Of a DNA stretch of 64,000 nucleotides, positions 10,336 to 19,836 are shown piece by piece. The translations under genes were made by a program, and so were the position numbers. A model generated the notes under the pieces. The model did no database searches. It saw only the letters and a list, made by a program, of their open reading frames with translations, and was not told the origin of the DNA. Origin of the DNA: Zymoseptoria tritici IPO323 (taxonomy: Eukaryota; Ascomycota; Dothideomycetes; Mycosphaerellales; Mycosphaerellaceae); contig NC_018207.1 of the NCBI RefSeq assembly GCF_000219625.1, positions 186,001-250,000 on the forward strand, given 5' to 3'. The first letter of the stretch is position 1. Every line of letters begins with the position of its first letter.

Positions 10336-11223
10336 TCACGAGTCCTCGGCTTTTGTCTTCGTGGACGACCTTGTCGATCTCTTCTCGGGCTTCGTGACGA
10401 CCTTCACCTTCTTCTTCTCGCGCACCTCAGGCTTTACCTCATCACTCTCCTCATCCATTGCAGCTCGCTTGGTACCCGCCTTGCCTCCATTCGACTTGCC
10501 CAAAACGTACGCCACCTTCTCCAGCTCCACCGCCTTCACTTCTCCATCTGCATTCTCCCGCGCCTCCGCAATTAGGCGAAATAACTCCAAATACTCCTTC
10601 ACAGAGTACTTGATTGGCCGATCCCAGCCTTTCCCCTTGCCTTGCTCCCACATTGACCAGCGGAAGAGCTCATCGGAGAAGAATGGAATTTCATCCGGCC
10701 GCAGCACTGACAGAGCCAAGCTCGCCGTGGCAGGTCCGATGCCTCGTAGTCTCGTCAACACGGTAAGCGAGGCCTTTACATCGCTCTCCGCGATTGTACC
10801 GTCAGGAATGAGAGCATATGCTTCACGTATCGTGTCCGTGGTGATGTCATCTGAATTGGACGCAACGAGATTCTTGAGCGCTGGACGAAAGGTGCCGTGG
10901 GAGAGCTTCCATTCCACGAGAGAGATCAAGTCGTCTTTGGAAAGAGTCGGTGCTGAGGACGAGGTGCTGTCGTTCTTACGAGGACGAAGGTTGTATCGAA
11001 ATTCGTCGAGCTTGGTGAGCTTGGCTGGGACAATTGATGAGTACAGTGGCAGATTGGTCTCAATGCAAGTCTTGAGAGCGGTCGTCGACAGCGCGGGGAA
11101 CGAAGACACCATGGTATCGCGAAAGTTGATGGAGTTGATGAGTTGGCGATGAAAGTCGAGCATTGGTAATGTGCCCTCCACCGGCGTGAGATGTGTAAGC
11201 AAAGAAAACTCGCGCATATGCAA
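10336..11223 (-). CDS. Helix-hairpin-helix (DNA-glycosylase-fold-like) conserved protein
   Basis: A single-exon 295-residue protein. Residues 155-172 (LTRLRGIGPATASLALSV) form a classical helix-hairpin-helix GIGxxTA motif, as in base-excision DNA glycosylases and other DNA-backbone binders. The preceding helices (residues 95-150, SLVEWKLSHGTFRPALKNLV) and the following DEIPFFSDELFRW are conserved in a fungal family usually annotated only as hypothetical. I see no evident Lys/Asp catalytic pair of the HhH-GPD type, so glycosylase activity is unproven. The tail (about 245-295) is a Lys/Arg/Glu-rich disordered region fit for nuclear localisation or DNA contact. Translation may begin at M1 (11223) or at M21 (11163). 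Confidence 0.65.
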   Translation of the reverse strand: MHMREFSLLTHLTPVEGTLPMLDFHRQLINSINFRDTMVSSFPALSTTALKTCIETNLPLYSSIVPAKLTKLDEFRYNLRPRKNDSTSSSAPTLSKDDLISLVEWKLSHGTFRPALKNLVASNSDDITTDTIREAYALIPDGTIAESDVKASLTVLTRLRGIGPATASLALSVLRPDEIPFFSDELFRWSMWEQGKGKGWDRPIKYSVKEYLELFRLIAEARENADGEVKAVELEKVAYVLGKSNGGKAGTKRAAMDEESDEVKPEVREKKKVKVVTKPEKRSTRSSTKTKAEDS

Positions 11224-11402
11224 GCGCTAAACCCGAAACGTGGATTCTAAATCCATTCGATTGAGCGTCTGCTACCCAGAGATATCTACTTAACTTGAAT
11301 CAGTGATATCGACATGATATATGCGGGAGTGGCACAGAGAGGACCAGGATGACCTTTAGTCGAGGCAATCATCGCTTGCAGGGAGTCTGTCTGTCACCGC
11401 TG

Positions 11403-12315
11403 TCAAGCGCCAGAGTCAAATGGCACTTCATGCTCAATGTCCGCCACCCGTGGCACTCTGTTCAGCGCCAGACCACAAAACGCAGCCACTCGCTCGATCT
11501 TGTACATGTCAGTTTCGTATCCAGAAGTTCAAACTACGACTCAGTCCACTTACACACTGCTGAACGACCTCGACATCTTCCATACTGACACCAATCCTCC
11601 TGATCCCACGCAAATGCCATCCCGTCTCACGAACCAGATTCTGCATCATGATGCCCGTCAGGACCACCAGTTCCGTCTCCACAGGTCCGATGATGGAGTG
11701 ATCGGAGAGATAGAGTCCGTATGTGATTTCCTCTGATATCCACATAAAGTCCTTGTGGGCTGCTAGGACGTTCTCAGTGGCGGCATGGTTGTGGCGGTAG
11801 ATTTGAGAGAGCCAATTCCGTCCGCGGGCGAGGTTTTCCGGACCGGACTGCCATGTTTCTCTGGAGCAAAAGGTCAGCTCAGAAGTCGAGGGTTGTGCTT
11901 ATGTCTTCAGTCAGGCTGCCTACCTCGAAAAAGACATGTCGCGATCCTCCGGCTTCTCAACCGCTGCTATGGAAAAGATGGCTTCAAGTGGCTTGGGTAC
12001 GCCGACGACTGAGACCAGCTTGAGGAGAGCTTCGCGGAGGCGACGCATGAGAGCTTTCCGCGCATCTGCAGTGCTGTATTCGGGCTTGGATATGACATAG
12101 GTGTAGAGATCAGCAGCAAAGTTTGGATGACCTCCAGCAGCGACGGCAGATATCTACATATGTCAGATTGAAAAGGTGTCCACCGTCGGACTAGAGGAAG
12201 AACACACTGCCAGAATATACCATCTATCACCGCCGAGCGTTGTCGATGGGAATCTTTGCTCGAGCTCTTGAAATAATACCACCGCTTCAGCGACTGTGGG
12301 TTCTGTCGTGGCCAT
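11403..12315 (-). CDS. AhpD/carboxymuconolactone-decarboxylase-like fungal protein
   Basis: Four exons on the minus strand: 12315-12208, 12153-11924, 11860-11554 and 11498-11403, giving 246 residues. Introns are 54, 63 and 55 nt, all GT-AG, and each preserves the frame exactly. The protein starts MATTEPTVAEAVVLF and ends RVADIEHEVPFDSGA. It belongs to the all-helical AhpD-like/CMD fold group widespread in ascomycetes (features: RWYILAISAVAAGGHP, SKPEYSTADARKALMRRLREAL, WISEEITYGLYLSDHS, ETGWHLRGIRRIGVS). Family members include peroxidase-associated and decarboxylase enzymes. The CxxC pair of true AhpD is not seen, so the chemistry here is unknown. No targeting signal is obvious, suggesting a cytosolic protein. 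Confidence 0.8.
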
Positions 12316-12714
12316 GTTGATGACGAAAAGTGCTGCGATGGACGATGGATGATGGACCGAAGGAGAGGTGCTGCCAACCGAGATTCTCGTAACGCTAGAG
12401 AGCTGATTTTGGTGCTATTGATCGACAACGAGGCCTTCGATCGTCTTGAAGGTAAATTGCAGCTTGCATGAGGGATTGAACTAAGATGTCTTTATTGGCA
12501 TGAGAGTCGACGTCGCGAAGCAGCATTGGGTTTCCGAAAGGGAGGAGCTTTGTGATGCTCATGCACTGATGTAGAGACACCCGACGTGGAAGTGCCGAAC
12601 AACAGCTTAAAGACGTTACCTGCACATCCGCGAAATCCTCATCCTCACCGTTGAAAGGGTGTCCGGCTACATGTTTGCACAATCTCAGTGCTCATAGTAC
12701 ACACTCTTCAGCTC
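12316..12714. other. Short intergenic gap with a doubtful minus-strand mini-gene
   Basis: A minus-strand frame at 12395-12682 could be joined by a GTAACG...CAG intron into a peptide of under 80 residues (includes CMSITKLLPFGNPMLLRDVD). I recognise nothing in it and cannot separate it from the 5' leader of the AhpD-like gene. Confidence 0.2.
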
Positions 12715-14641
12715 TCAGCCCTTCACCTTCTTCATCTCAACTCTCAGCCCTTTACTCCAAACACTCGTAGCATTACCACTGCCATCCACCGCAAAAACAA
12801 ACTGCTCCAACCCAACATTGCCATACGTCAACCTCGACCCCGTGAACCAGCCAAGACAATCTCCCGTCACAAATTTGGAGACATCGGCGTCGGCTTCAGT
12901 CTCATTCGTCGGACTCTGAGTCACGCCCGAGAAGCCGACCTTGCCGCTCAATTTGTCGTACAGGTTGTTGGGAATCAGTCGAGTGTCGTTCCCGAGAGCA
13001 AGATCGAGGACGCTCTTCAAGTCTGTGCTGTTGCTGATGAGGCTGGTTACTTTCAATCCTGGGAGATCGTCGGTGCGGAGCGTGAGAGATGAGTTGAGAG
13101 TCTTGGCCATGTACTTTCCGGCGAATCTCCGCGCGGTTTGCTGCTTTGCGACCTTGGAGATGGCAGTAGTGAAGGTGTTGGACAGCAGATCAGTCAGATC
13201 TCGCCTCACATCGACCTTGACTCCCTTCGTGGTTGCCGTGAGGATGGAGAAGCCGAATTCGAGCTCTGGGACCAGCACGATCATGGCGTGGTACACGCCC
13301 CCTGCAAAGGGCGTCAGCGAGACTGGCATGCAAGCAGGATGGAACAAGACTTACAATCGCCACCTTTCGTGAAAACCTCCATGGAATGCCCATCCACTTT
13401 CGCCCGGAAAATCTCCCACGGCATGCCCAAGCCTTGCGAGAAGCTTTCCAGAAAGCTCTGTGTCTTGAACCATCGTCGGGTGGTGACATTGGGGAGCAAG
13501 GTGCTGTTCAAGATCGAGCGACCAAGCCTGGCCATATCCTCTGTGGTCGAGAAGTATCCTCCGGCCCTGGCGAGGGTCAGTCGATGCGATTGTCAGAAGG
13601 ACAATTGCAACTTACGACCCAGATGGTCCAAGATCGTTGTCCCACCCGCTCAAGATCAGTCCGCCTGGGATCACGCCGTCCGACGCATTGCTCGGGTTGA
13701 CGGCGGTTGTTGAGGACAGGTTGAGAGGCTGAGCAATACTCCTCTCGAATAGGTCCGAGATGGACTTGTTTCCCGATCGAGACAGTGCGAGCCCGAGCAT
13801 GGCAAAACCATTGTTGCTGTACAGTGGGCTATAGCTGGACTCCAATACTGGCTGCTGCTGAGAGGCCGCTTGGAAGTACTCTACAGAGATTGTTAGCTTT
13901 GACTGGGCGGAGTTCGGTAGTTGCTCGACCGACCCTCTTCGGTGCATGTCGCGACAGATCCATTGGCACTTATGATCTGGCAAGTCGTGGTGTCCGCCGG
14001 TGAAAGAGGAGGGAAAGCGCCAGGCAGAAGGTTGTAAAGATCCAGCGATTGACCATCTGTCCAGTGTCAGGCTGCATGTTTTGCAATCCATCAGTATATA
14101 TCAACTCACAATCACCCGCCACACCACCCAAATGACTCGCCAACTCGCCAATCGTAATCTCACTCCAGTGCGGTACGACAACATCCAGATCCGAGGTGGT
14201 GACATTGACCTTTTGCAGCGCTGGGAGGTAGTCCGTGACGGGAGCGCACAGCTTATGCCAGCCCTCGCGAACGAGGAAGAGATACACCGTCAGCAGCTTC
14301 GATATCGACCCGACACGATAGACGGAACGGCTGTCTACCTGTCCGACGCCATCTTTGCTGTTCTTCACGGAGTCATCTGTATGGTGATATTGATAGATGA
14401 TATCCGGATCCGTAACACTGAACAGGCCGATGGAAAAGCTAGTGCCATTGAAAGCGGTCCCGTTCAGGGCACTGGCGTTCAAGTCATCGTCGATCGAGCG
14501 GGCGGCAGAGATGAAGTCGGACTCATTGGCTATGTTGGATGGTGCTGGCCATTGCTGTCCTAGCAGTGGACATATTTGCGTCGATTGTGCCAGAGTTGCC
14601 AGCAGGCTGGTCAGTGTGATGAGGGTTTTCGAGAAATGCAT
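12715..14641 (-). CDS. Secreted serine beta-lactamase/transpeptidase-like protein
   Basis: Five exons (14641-14110, 14056-13934, 13880-13616, 13566-13355, 13301-12715) encode 572 residues; introns are 53, 53, 49 and 53 nt. The N-terminus MHFSKTLITLTSLLATLAQS is a signal peptide, and many N-x-S/T sites follow. The fold signatures of class C beta-lactamase/DD-peptidase-like enzymes are present: SISK (S-x-x-K nucleophile, just after YRVG), YSN (Y-x-N, in SPLYSNNGFAMLGLAL) and GSAGGYFSTTEDMARLG. A family-specific C-terminal domain of about 190 residues follows. Fungal members are hydrolases or esterases of small molecules, sometimes near secondary-metabolite genes; true beta-lactam resistance is not implied. 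No biosynthetic cluster surrounds this one. Confidence 0.85.
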
Positions 14642-15522
14642 CTCTCGGTTTGCGATCGAAAGTGTACGGCAATGGCATGGTAAGCGATAGCATGCCTGCT
14701 TTATACGGCATCGAGAGCATCATGATGGATGCAAGCGAGATCCTGCAGCGAAATCCTGACTCTCTCCTTGTCGTTGCCGTCGAATCCTCCAGCGTCGTTA
14801 TGGGCAGTCCAGTATGAAGATCCCAACAAGCATTAGGAAAAGGTCCGAAAAGGATGATGAGCACTTCGCAAACCGAGTGTGATTACTGGACGGTTCCTTC
14901 GGCAAGGATTCCACCACGAGGTCAAACAGCACATGGCGATCTCTTGTGCGTTGAAGGAATCAAGGGCAGAGCAGGGCTATTCGCAGCGCAGTGCTGTGTT
15001 GACTCCGCCCCCGCAGTCGCACATCTTGTCGTCTACAGCTTCATCTCGTAGATCTCAGCCTCACAAGATATACGCAGCGCCTGGCTGGTGGCGCGACGCA
15101 GTGCGAAGGCAGTAAAAAGAACGGGTTAAAGGTCAGTAAAGATTGTTGGATCGCCTCAGTCGATCAAAGGCAAACCTCAAAAGAAACCAGTCCTCCAAGC
15201 TCGGCTCCGGGTCACGAAATGAATTCGGTCCCGGGACGATGCAACTTGACTTCCAGCATCAAAAGCAGCATTGCACGCCCCAGCGGATGCCCGAGACGCA
15301 TCAAGACATCTTTTTCGATGACACTGAGCATGGTCCCGCAGGCCCGATAACCAGGATTGCCGCATCAGGTCGATCATTAGCCTCCATTCACGACGGATCG
15401 AGGACCGCTTCAGTCGAGCGCTGGGTTGAGACTTTCGTCGAGAATCGTGAGTCTCATTTCGTGTGCTACTTTTACGTGAGCGCAGTACGGGTCGTGCGTT
15501 CGTCCGCATCGCTGCCAACCAC
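14642..15522. other. Intergenic gap between beta-lactamase-like gene and MYG1
   Basis: About 880 bp comprising the 5' region of the beta-lactamase-like gene and the 3' flank of MYG1. Open frames here are low-complexity or antisense to genes. I see no RNA gene or repeat. Confidence 0.4.
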
Positions 15523-16767
15523 CTAAAGCTCCACCGCCTTCTTGGCCATCTCCAAAGCTCCCTCGAATGTCGCATTGCCTCCGATGAAACCTCCAGCGTG
15601 GACAAAGATACCACCGGGAACGCCAGAGACTTCGCTCAACGCCTCGTCTCTGACACCTCTCCACGCCTCGGGAAGTCCCTTCCTGTTCTCAAATGAACCC
15701 GGCTCCAAGCTCACCGCACGAATGCGCCACTTGCTTGACTCGTCTCCACTCTCCGCGAACAATGCGTACAGCACGCTACCCTGTTGTCCTGCCTCCTCCT
15801 CAAGCGAATACAAATGATCCATCCACGGCACACCCTCGGGCTTGTATGGAATGACAATGATCCTTCCTTGCGGATCTAATGCAGTCCGTGAGTTGAACGC
15901 CTGCTTGACAATTGCGCGAGCTGGCAGCCACGAAGTGAAGCGATCGCTGAGCTCGAGAGAGAACTGCTCGCCGACAAATGCGGAAGCGCGAAGAAAGCGC
16001 AGGTCCTCCTCATCCTGTGTCTTCTCCGTCTTGCCCGCTGCCGGCGGCTGTCCCTTCACGCCTGCACCGTCTCCCAGTTGAGAGATGGGTGCATGGTTGT
16101 ACCGTCCGACCACGCTTGCAATGCTGAAACCCTTGTCGTTGTGCTTCTTCTCGATCCCGGCAGAACGTAGAGCGGCTGGGTCGTATGCAGAGATGCCGTT
16201 GTCATTCGCGTCGAACGGCTCGACAAAGTCCTCGTACAGCTTCTGGTAGAGCAATTCGTTGTCCGCACTGTCCACGTCGAGGTTTGTGACGGCAGAGATG
16301 ATGCGCTTGCCATAGTGCATCCAGACGAGACCAGCGGATGAAAGCTTGGTGTGCTTTCCTGGAAAGGTGACGTTGAACTCGCGCTGGTGGTGATCGTAGC
16401 GTTTGGCCGAATCATCGTGGACGCCGCCAACATCAACAACGATGGAGCAGGTCTTGAGAAGCTCAGGGTCTCGGGTTCGGACCAGGCTGGCGGAGCTGTA
16501 TTCGGGGAGGAGTCGGAGGATGAAGACGGCGAGAGCCTCATCGGCATGGAAGTGACCGGAGTGAGTCCCAATGACGGGAGAGGAAGTCCCGTCGGCCATT
16601 TTCAGACGTTTGTTGGCGGGCTCTGACATGAATCGGTGGTGGATGTTGTGGAGGGTGGTGGGGAGGGGTGGGCGGCGCTGAGGTTGTATGCCGGTGAAGG
16701 ATGTGGAGGAGGATCGCGAGGCACGGCGAAACGAATGGAGGGCGATGCGAAGGTGATGGCTCATCAA
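15523..16767 (-). CDS. MYG1: MYG1 exonuclease homologue (GAMM1 family)
   Basis: A single-exon 414-residue protein, full length for the family. MYG1 is a 3'-5' RNA exonuclease of the DHH-like fold that acts in nucleus and mitochondria in yeast and animals. Seen here: THSGHFHADEALA (residues 68-80, metal-binding His/Asp), IVVDVGGVHDD and RYDHHQREF (second metal motif), PFDANDNGISAYD, and a conserved C-terminus GGIFVHAGGFIGGNATFEGALEMAKKA. Residues 1-45 are rich in Arg, Ser and His and lack acidic residues, as in a mitochondrial presequence; a downstream ATG at residue 47 could yield the nuclear form, giving dual targeting from one gene. The region directly upstream has a partial copy at 19041-19130. 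Confidence 0.93.
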   Translation of the reverse strand: MMSHHLRIALHSFRRASRSSSTSFTGIQPQRRPPLPTTLHNIHHRFMSEPANKRLKMADGTSSPVIGTHSGHFHADEALAVFILRLLPEYSSASLVRTRDPELLKTCSIVVDVGGVHDDSAKRYDHHQREFNVTFPGKHTKLSSAGLVWMHYGKRIISAVTNLDVDSADNELLYQKLYEDFVEPFDANDNGISAYDPAALRSAGIEKKHNDKGFSIASVVGRYNHAPISQLGDGAGVKGQPPAAGKTEKTQDEEDLRFLRASAFVGEQFSLELSDRFTSWLPARAIVKQAFNSRTALDPQGRIIVIPYKPEGVPWMDHLYSLEEEAGQQGSVLYALFAESGDESSKWRIRAVSLEPGSFENRKGLPEAWRGVRDEALSEVSGVPGGIFVHAGGFIGGNATFEGALEMAKKAVEL

Positions 16768-16803
16768 TGGGCGAGTCGAACCTGAGGCAGCGAATGTGAT
16801 GTC

Positions 16804-16890
16804 TTGGTTGGATGTTTCGAACTTTTCACGTGCGAGACATGGGAATCTTTTTCGGGGTCTTTAATGGCGGCTGAATAAATATTTTGACGA
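16804..16890 (+). repeat. MYG1-upstream repeat, copy 1, with CACGTG box
   Basis: Shares TTGGATG, GAACTTTTCACGTGCGAG, GGGTCTTT(A/G)ATGGCGGCTGAAT and TTTTGACG, in order and spacing, with 19041-19130. It lies 37-123 bp before the MYG1 ATG, so it is probably part of that promoter. CACGTG at 16827-16832 is a palindromic E-box, the kind of site bound by bHLH regulators. Confidence 0.7.
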
Positions 16891-16914
16891 CTTGGATCGC
16901 GGCCCATGTTGACA

Positions 16915-17585
16915 TTTAGGACACTACCTTATTTCTAATTTCTTAGATACGTGGTTAACTGCTTATTTAGCGCTCGCAACTATCTACCTACCTTACTCGT
17001 AGTCCTTCTTCTTTCTTTTAATACCCTTACTACTCTTACTACCTCTACCGCTATTACTATCGCTATACTACGAACTACCCTTAATATTAACTACCTTTAA
17101 GCTAAGATTAAGCTCTTACTTAGAGTCTCTAAATAGACTTATAAAGGTACTATTATAGCTAAGGGAAGAGAAAAATATAAATATAGAGGCTTATACCTTC
17201 TATAGGATACTAGTAAGATAGAAGCTATTAACGCGACGGAAGGTCTATAAAGATAAGGAATATAGGGTACTACTATATATAAGGATTAAGGAGCTCTTCT
17301 AGCTATAGGATATAGATAATTAGAGGCTACTAAGATACTTAAGGAAGGATAGTTTTAAGCTCTTATTATAGTAATTAAGAACGATTCGATTATAGCTAGG
17401 CTTATATTAATTAACTCTAAAGGACGAGTAGCCGGAATATAATAAGAAGAAATAGCTACTTACTAGGATTATAAGTTACTTACTATTTATTAATAGTATA
17501 TAATAATACGGAGACATACTAAGATTAAGATAGGACGCATTAAGAGCAATATATAGACAATAGGAGGCATTTTGAGCAGGTGATG
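16915..17585. mobile_element. RIP-degraded transposon relic, unclassified
   Basis: An island of about 670 bp with abrupt change to AT-rich, TpA-laden sequence, stops in all frames (almost all TAG/TAA) and depletion of CpA/TpG, as in the MULE element. One frame can be followed with TAG/TAA interruptions for much of its length (ERFDYS, RTSSRNII), but I cannot place it in a family. The heptamer ATGTTGA occurs just outside both borders (about 16908 and 17581) and could be a target duplication; no inverted repeats are visible. Confidence 0.6.
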
Positions 17586-17608
17586 TTGATATGCACGTAA
17601 CTAAATGG

Positions 17609-17977
17609 CTAAAGCTGAAAAGGTCGTAGTGGCCCAAACTTACGTTTAGAGCGCCATCTCCTGGACCAAAAGCAAGAATCAGTTCCGGTTTTCACTTTGC
17701 GACCATTGCTCACAGAGTGAGAATTGTCATCTCGGACAAGGTAGTTGATGCAAATGTCACTCGATTTCGTCTGGGTGAGACGTCTCATGTAAACGCTTTT
17801 GGCGTCGAAGGAATTCGGCGTGCCTGCTGGCTTTCCGCAGGCAAGGGGTCCGTTTCCGGTCATTCTGTGTTGTGTTCCCGTGCAATCCGGTCCAGAGTGG
17901 AAGACGATCTCGAAGACTGAGTAGGCCTGGACTATGCCAAGGCTAGAGAGGATCACTCCTGCGATAGGGATCTGCAT
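17609..17977 (-). CDS. Small secreted cysteine-containing protein, C-terminus possibly damaged
   Basis: A 122-residue frame from ATG 17977 with a clear signal peptide (MQIPIAGVILSSLGIVQAYS) and a mature part with cysteines in SGPDCTGTQ, PLACGKPAG, SDICINY and TDSCFWS: four cysteines, fit for two disulfides. Size and pattern are those of fungal small secreted proteins, which include candidate effectors; no function can be claimed. A good splice donor, GTAAGT, occurs in the frame near 17640, after CFWSRRWRSK, so the last residues may be intron and a final exon may once have lain where the AT-rich relic now begins, only about 25 bp past the stop. The present stop may therefore not be the original one. 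Confidence 0.55.
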   Translation of the reverse strand: MQIPIAGVILSSLGIVQAYSVFEIVFHSGPDCTGTQHRMTGNGPLACGKPAGTPNSFDAKSVYMRRLTQTKSSDICINYLVRDDNSHSVSNGRKVKTGTDSCFWSRRWRSKRKFGPLRPFQL

Positions 17978-18197
17978 CTGGTAGAAGATCGAGGGGGGAG
18001 AGTGGTTATGTTGTCCTCCTGTTTGAAGAAGAAAGAAGGCTTGAGGATTGAGAAGTGGAAGGACAGCCAGCGATTGTTATGTATTGACACTGATTGCACT
18101 AACAGGCATGTCAGTCGTGGCGTTGTCAGTGTCATGGCGTGATTGACATGCTACTGCCCTGCAAAACGCGAGCGTAGGACGGTGCACCTCGTACGGA

Positions 18198-18354
18198 GTA
18201 CAGCGGGTTACCACAGAGTAGCCACCGCTCCTTGTCAGGCCAAGGGTATGGCAGGGACTCGGATCACTCGATTGGTCTAATCCCTTGTATACAGGCAACG
18301 TAACCTTAGGCAAGCTTTGAGCGGTGGCTACTCCGATGCGTCAACCCGCTGTAC
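18198..18354. repeat. Short inverted-repeat element (hairpin type)
   Basis: Arms of about 33-36 bp (18198-18230 and 18319-18354) are inverted copies: GTACAGCGGGTT...GTAGCCACCGCTC against GAGCGGTGGCTAC...AACCCGCTGTAC, with a few mismatches in the middle. The spacer is about 88 bp. Size and form suit a solo MITE or fold-back relic. No clear target duplication. Confidence 0.6.
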
Positions 18355-18943
18355 AGACCAGACCGTAGACTGCGTGGGCAAGGAGTGCTGACGCTGGAAA
18401 CTCAATCGGTGCCCATTTGGGGCAGGTAAAGACGATGTCTCGACTCCATCTCGACTCTGCATTATTATTAGACCGGAAATGTCGGCATCGTCTCCAGGGT
18501 ACAGGCATTGCTTCATGCTTTTGGTCCAGAATCTGTGAATAGATAGATGTTCTGCTCTCAACCCGGTCTGCCTGTGCGGAGAACTCATCTCCGTACAGGT
18601 CCTGTCCATGAAGCATGATCCACAGGACTGGACGGTCCTTGTACGGGCCTCCGACGCTCCCGGCCAATGCGGACACCACAATCGATTCATGCCTAACCAA
18701 AGAGAACGTCGATTGACTTCCCAACAGTAAGCGTTGCGTTGCCACAGCCTCGTGTATTCGATCACTGCCTATCCCAACCTGACCACCCGATTCACATCCG
18801 CGTTGCTGAACGATGCGCCATAAAGACAGACCCAGCGCTCTTCCCGTTTCTTCCTCTCCGCTCTCAACTCTCTGACCGCTCGCCGACACTCAAGAATCTC
18901 CACACTCATCAGGAACAACACTTCCAACGCTCCACATTCAGAC

Positions 18944-19048
18944 ATGAAGCTCCTCACTCTCGCCATTGGTCTCCTCACGGCCACAGCTCTGGCCACACCT
19001 CTCATCACCGATGCCATGATTGTGTCAGTGGAGGTTGTCCTTGGATGA
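18944..19048 (+). pseudogene. Truncated signal-peptide exon of a lost secreted protein
   Basis: ATG 18944 opens a textbook signal peptide (MKLLTLAIGLLTATALATPL) that ends after 34 codons at TGA 19046-19048. The stop lies inside the MYG1-upstream-like repeat that begins at about 19041. The coding sequence thus seems to have been cut by the arrival of, or recombination at, that repeat. The sequence before the ATG looks like an ordinary fungal promoter/leader. It could be a genuine mini-exon, but no downstream frame continues it. Confidence 0.45.
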
Positions 19049-19130
19049 ATCTTTTGAACTTTTCACGTGCGAGTGCTGGAAATCTGTCCCACCTCAGGGT
19101 CTTTGATGGCGGCTGAATCAATGTTTTGAC
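19041..19130 (+). repeat. MYG1-upstream repeat, copy 2, with CACGTG box
   Basis: Direct-repeat partner of 16804-16890, about 75-80% identical by eye, with the E-box at 19064-19069. A further TTTCACGTGCG occurs at about 19191-19201. This copy has no MYG1 coding sequence beside it. Confidence 0.7.
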
Positions 19131-19836
19131 GCCTGACTTCAAATGGCTAGGTAGCAGACGGCAGTGCCCGTGAGATGACCTCGATGGATATTTCACGTGC
19201 GTGCAGCCAATATCCAACGTATGGAAGGTACGTCGGGTGTCAATTGAGCCAGACTTGGACGTGTTCAATGAAGATCAGTTGGAACTTCCATGTCTTACTT
19301 AGGTCGGTGATTGCTGGTGACGCGAAGAGCGAGACCGTCATTCACTGCAATTCCACCCTCCTTCATTCCTTTGCTTGAATCTCGACCGTCCTTGATTGAG
19401 TTTGGTGGGGTCTGAATCTGTTGTCCAATCTGACGGGATCCACCGACCCGATCGATTCAGTTGCTCCACTCCGGATCAGGTCAGCACAAAGCTCTCACCC
19501 AAAAAAAAGTTGCTGAACTCCTCCTCCACTTGTGCCCTGGCCTGGCTGGCTTGCTCGCTTGCTGCAGGTGCGACGGGGAAATCTTGCACGCGACCACCGT
19601 GCACCTCCCTGCTTTACTCTTGGAGTGTGTGAGTGTCGCTGCATCGTGAGTGTCGCTGCATCGTCACCACTACCGCCGCGTGTCCATCTCCTTGATATTG
19701 AGCACCTTCCAGGTTCCGGAACAGGCGCCTCGCAGTCACTCACCACCGCCGACACCTCCATCCTCCCTCCCTCTGTCAACACCTACCAGCGGACTCCACC
19801 TCACCGCTACCGACACACCACCACACCGCCGCTGTC
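19131..19836. other. Intergenic region upstream of ICE2
   Basis: About 700 bp, with a C/T-rich stretch before the ATG as is usual for fungal leaders and a direct repeat GTGAGTGTCGCTGCATC near 19630-19660. No gene seen. Confidence 0.35.

Noticed and set aside
12715..14641. Antibiotic-resistance gene of bacterial origin
   Set aside because: Four fungal introns, fungal signal peptide and a fungal-specific C-terminal domain show it to be an endogenous beta-lactamase-like hydrolase family.
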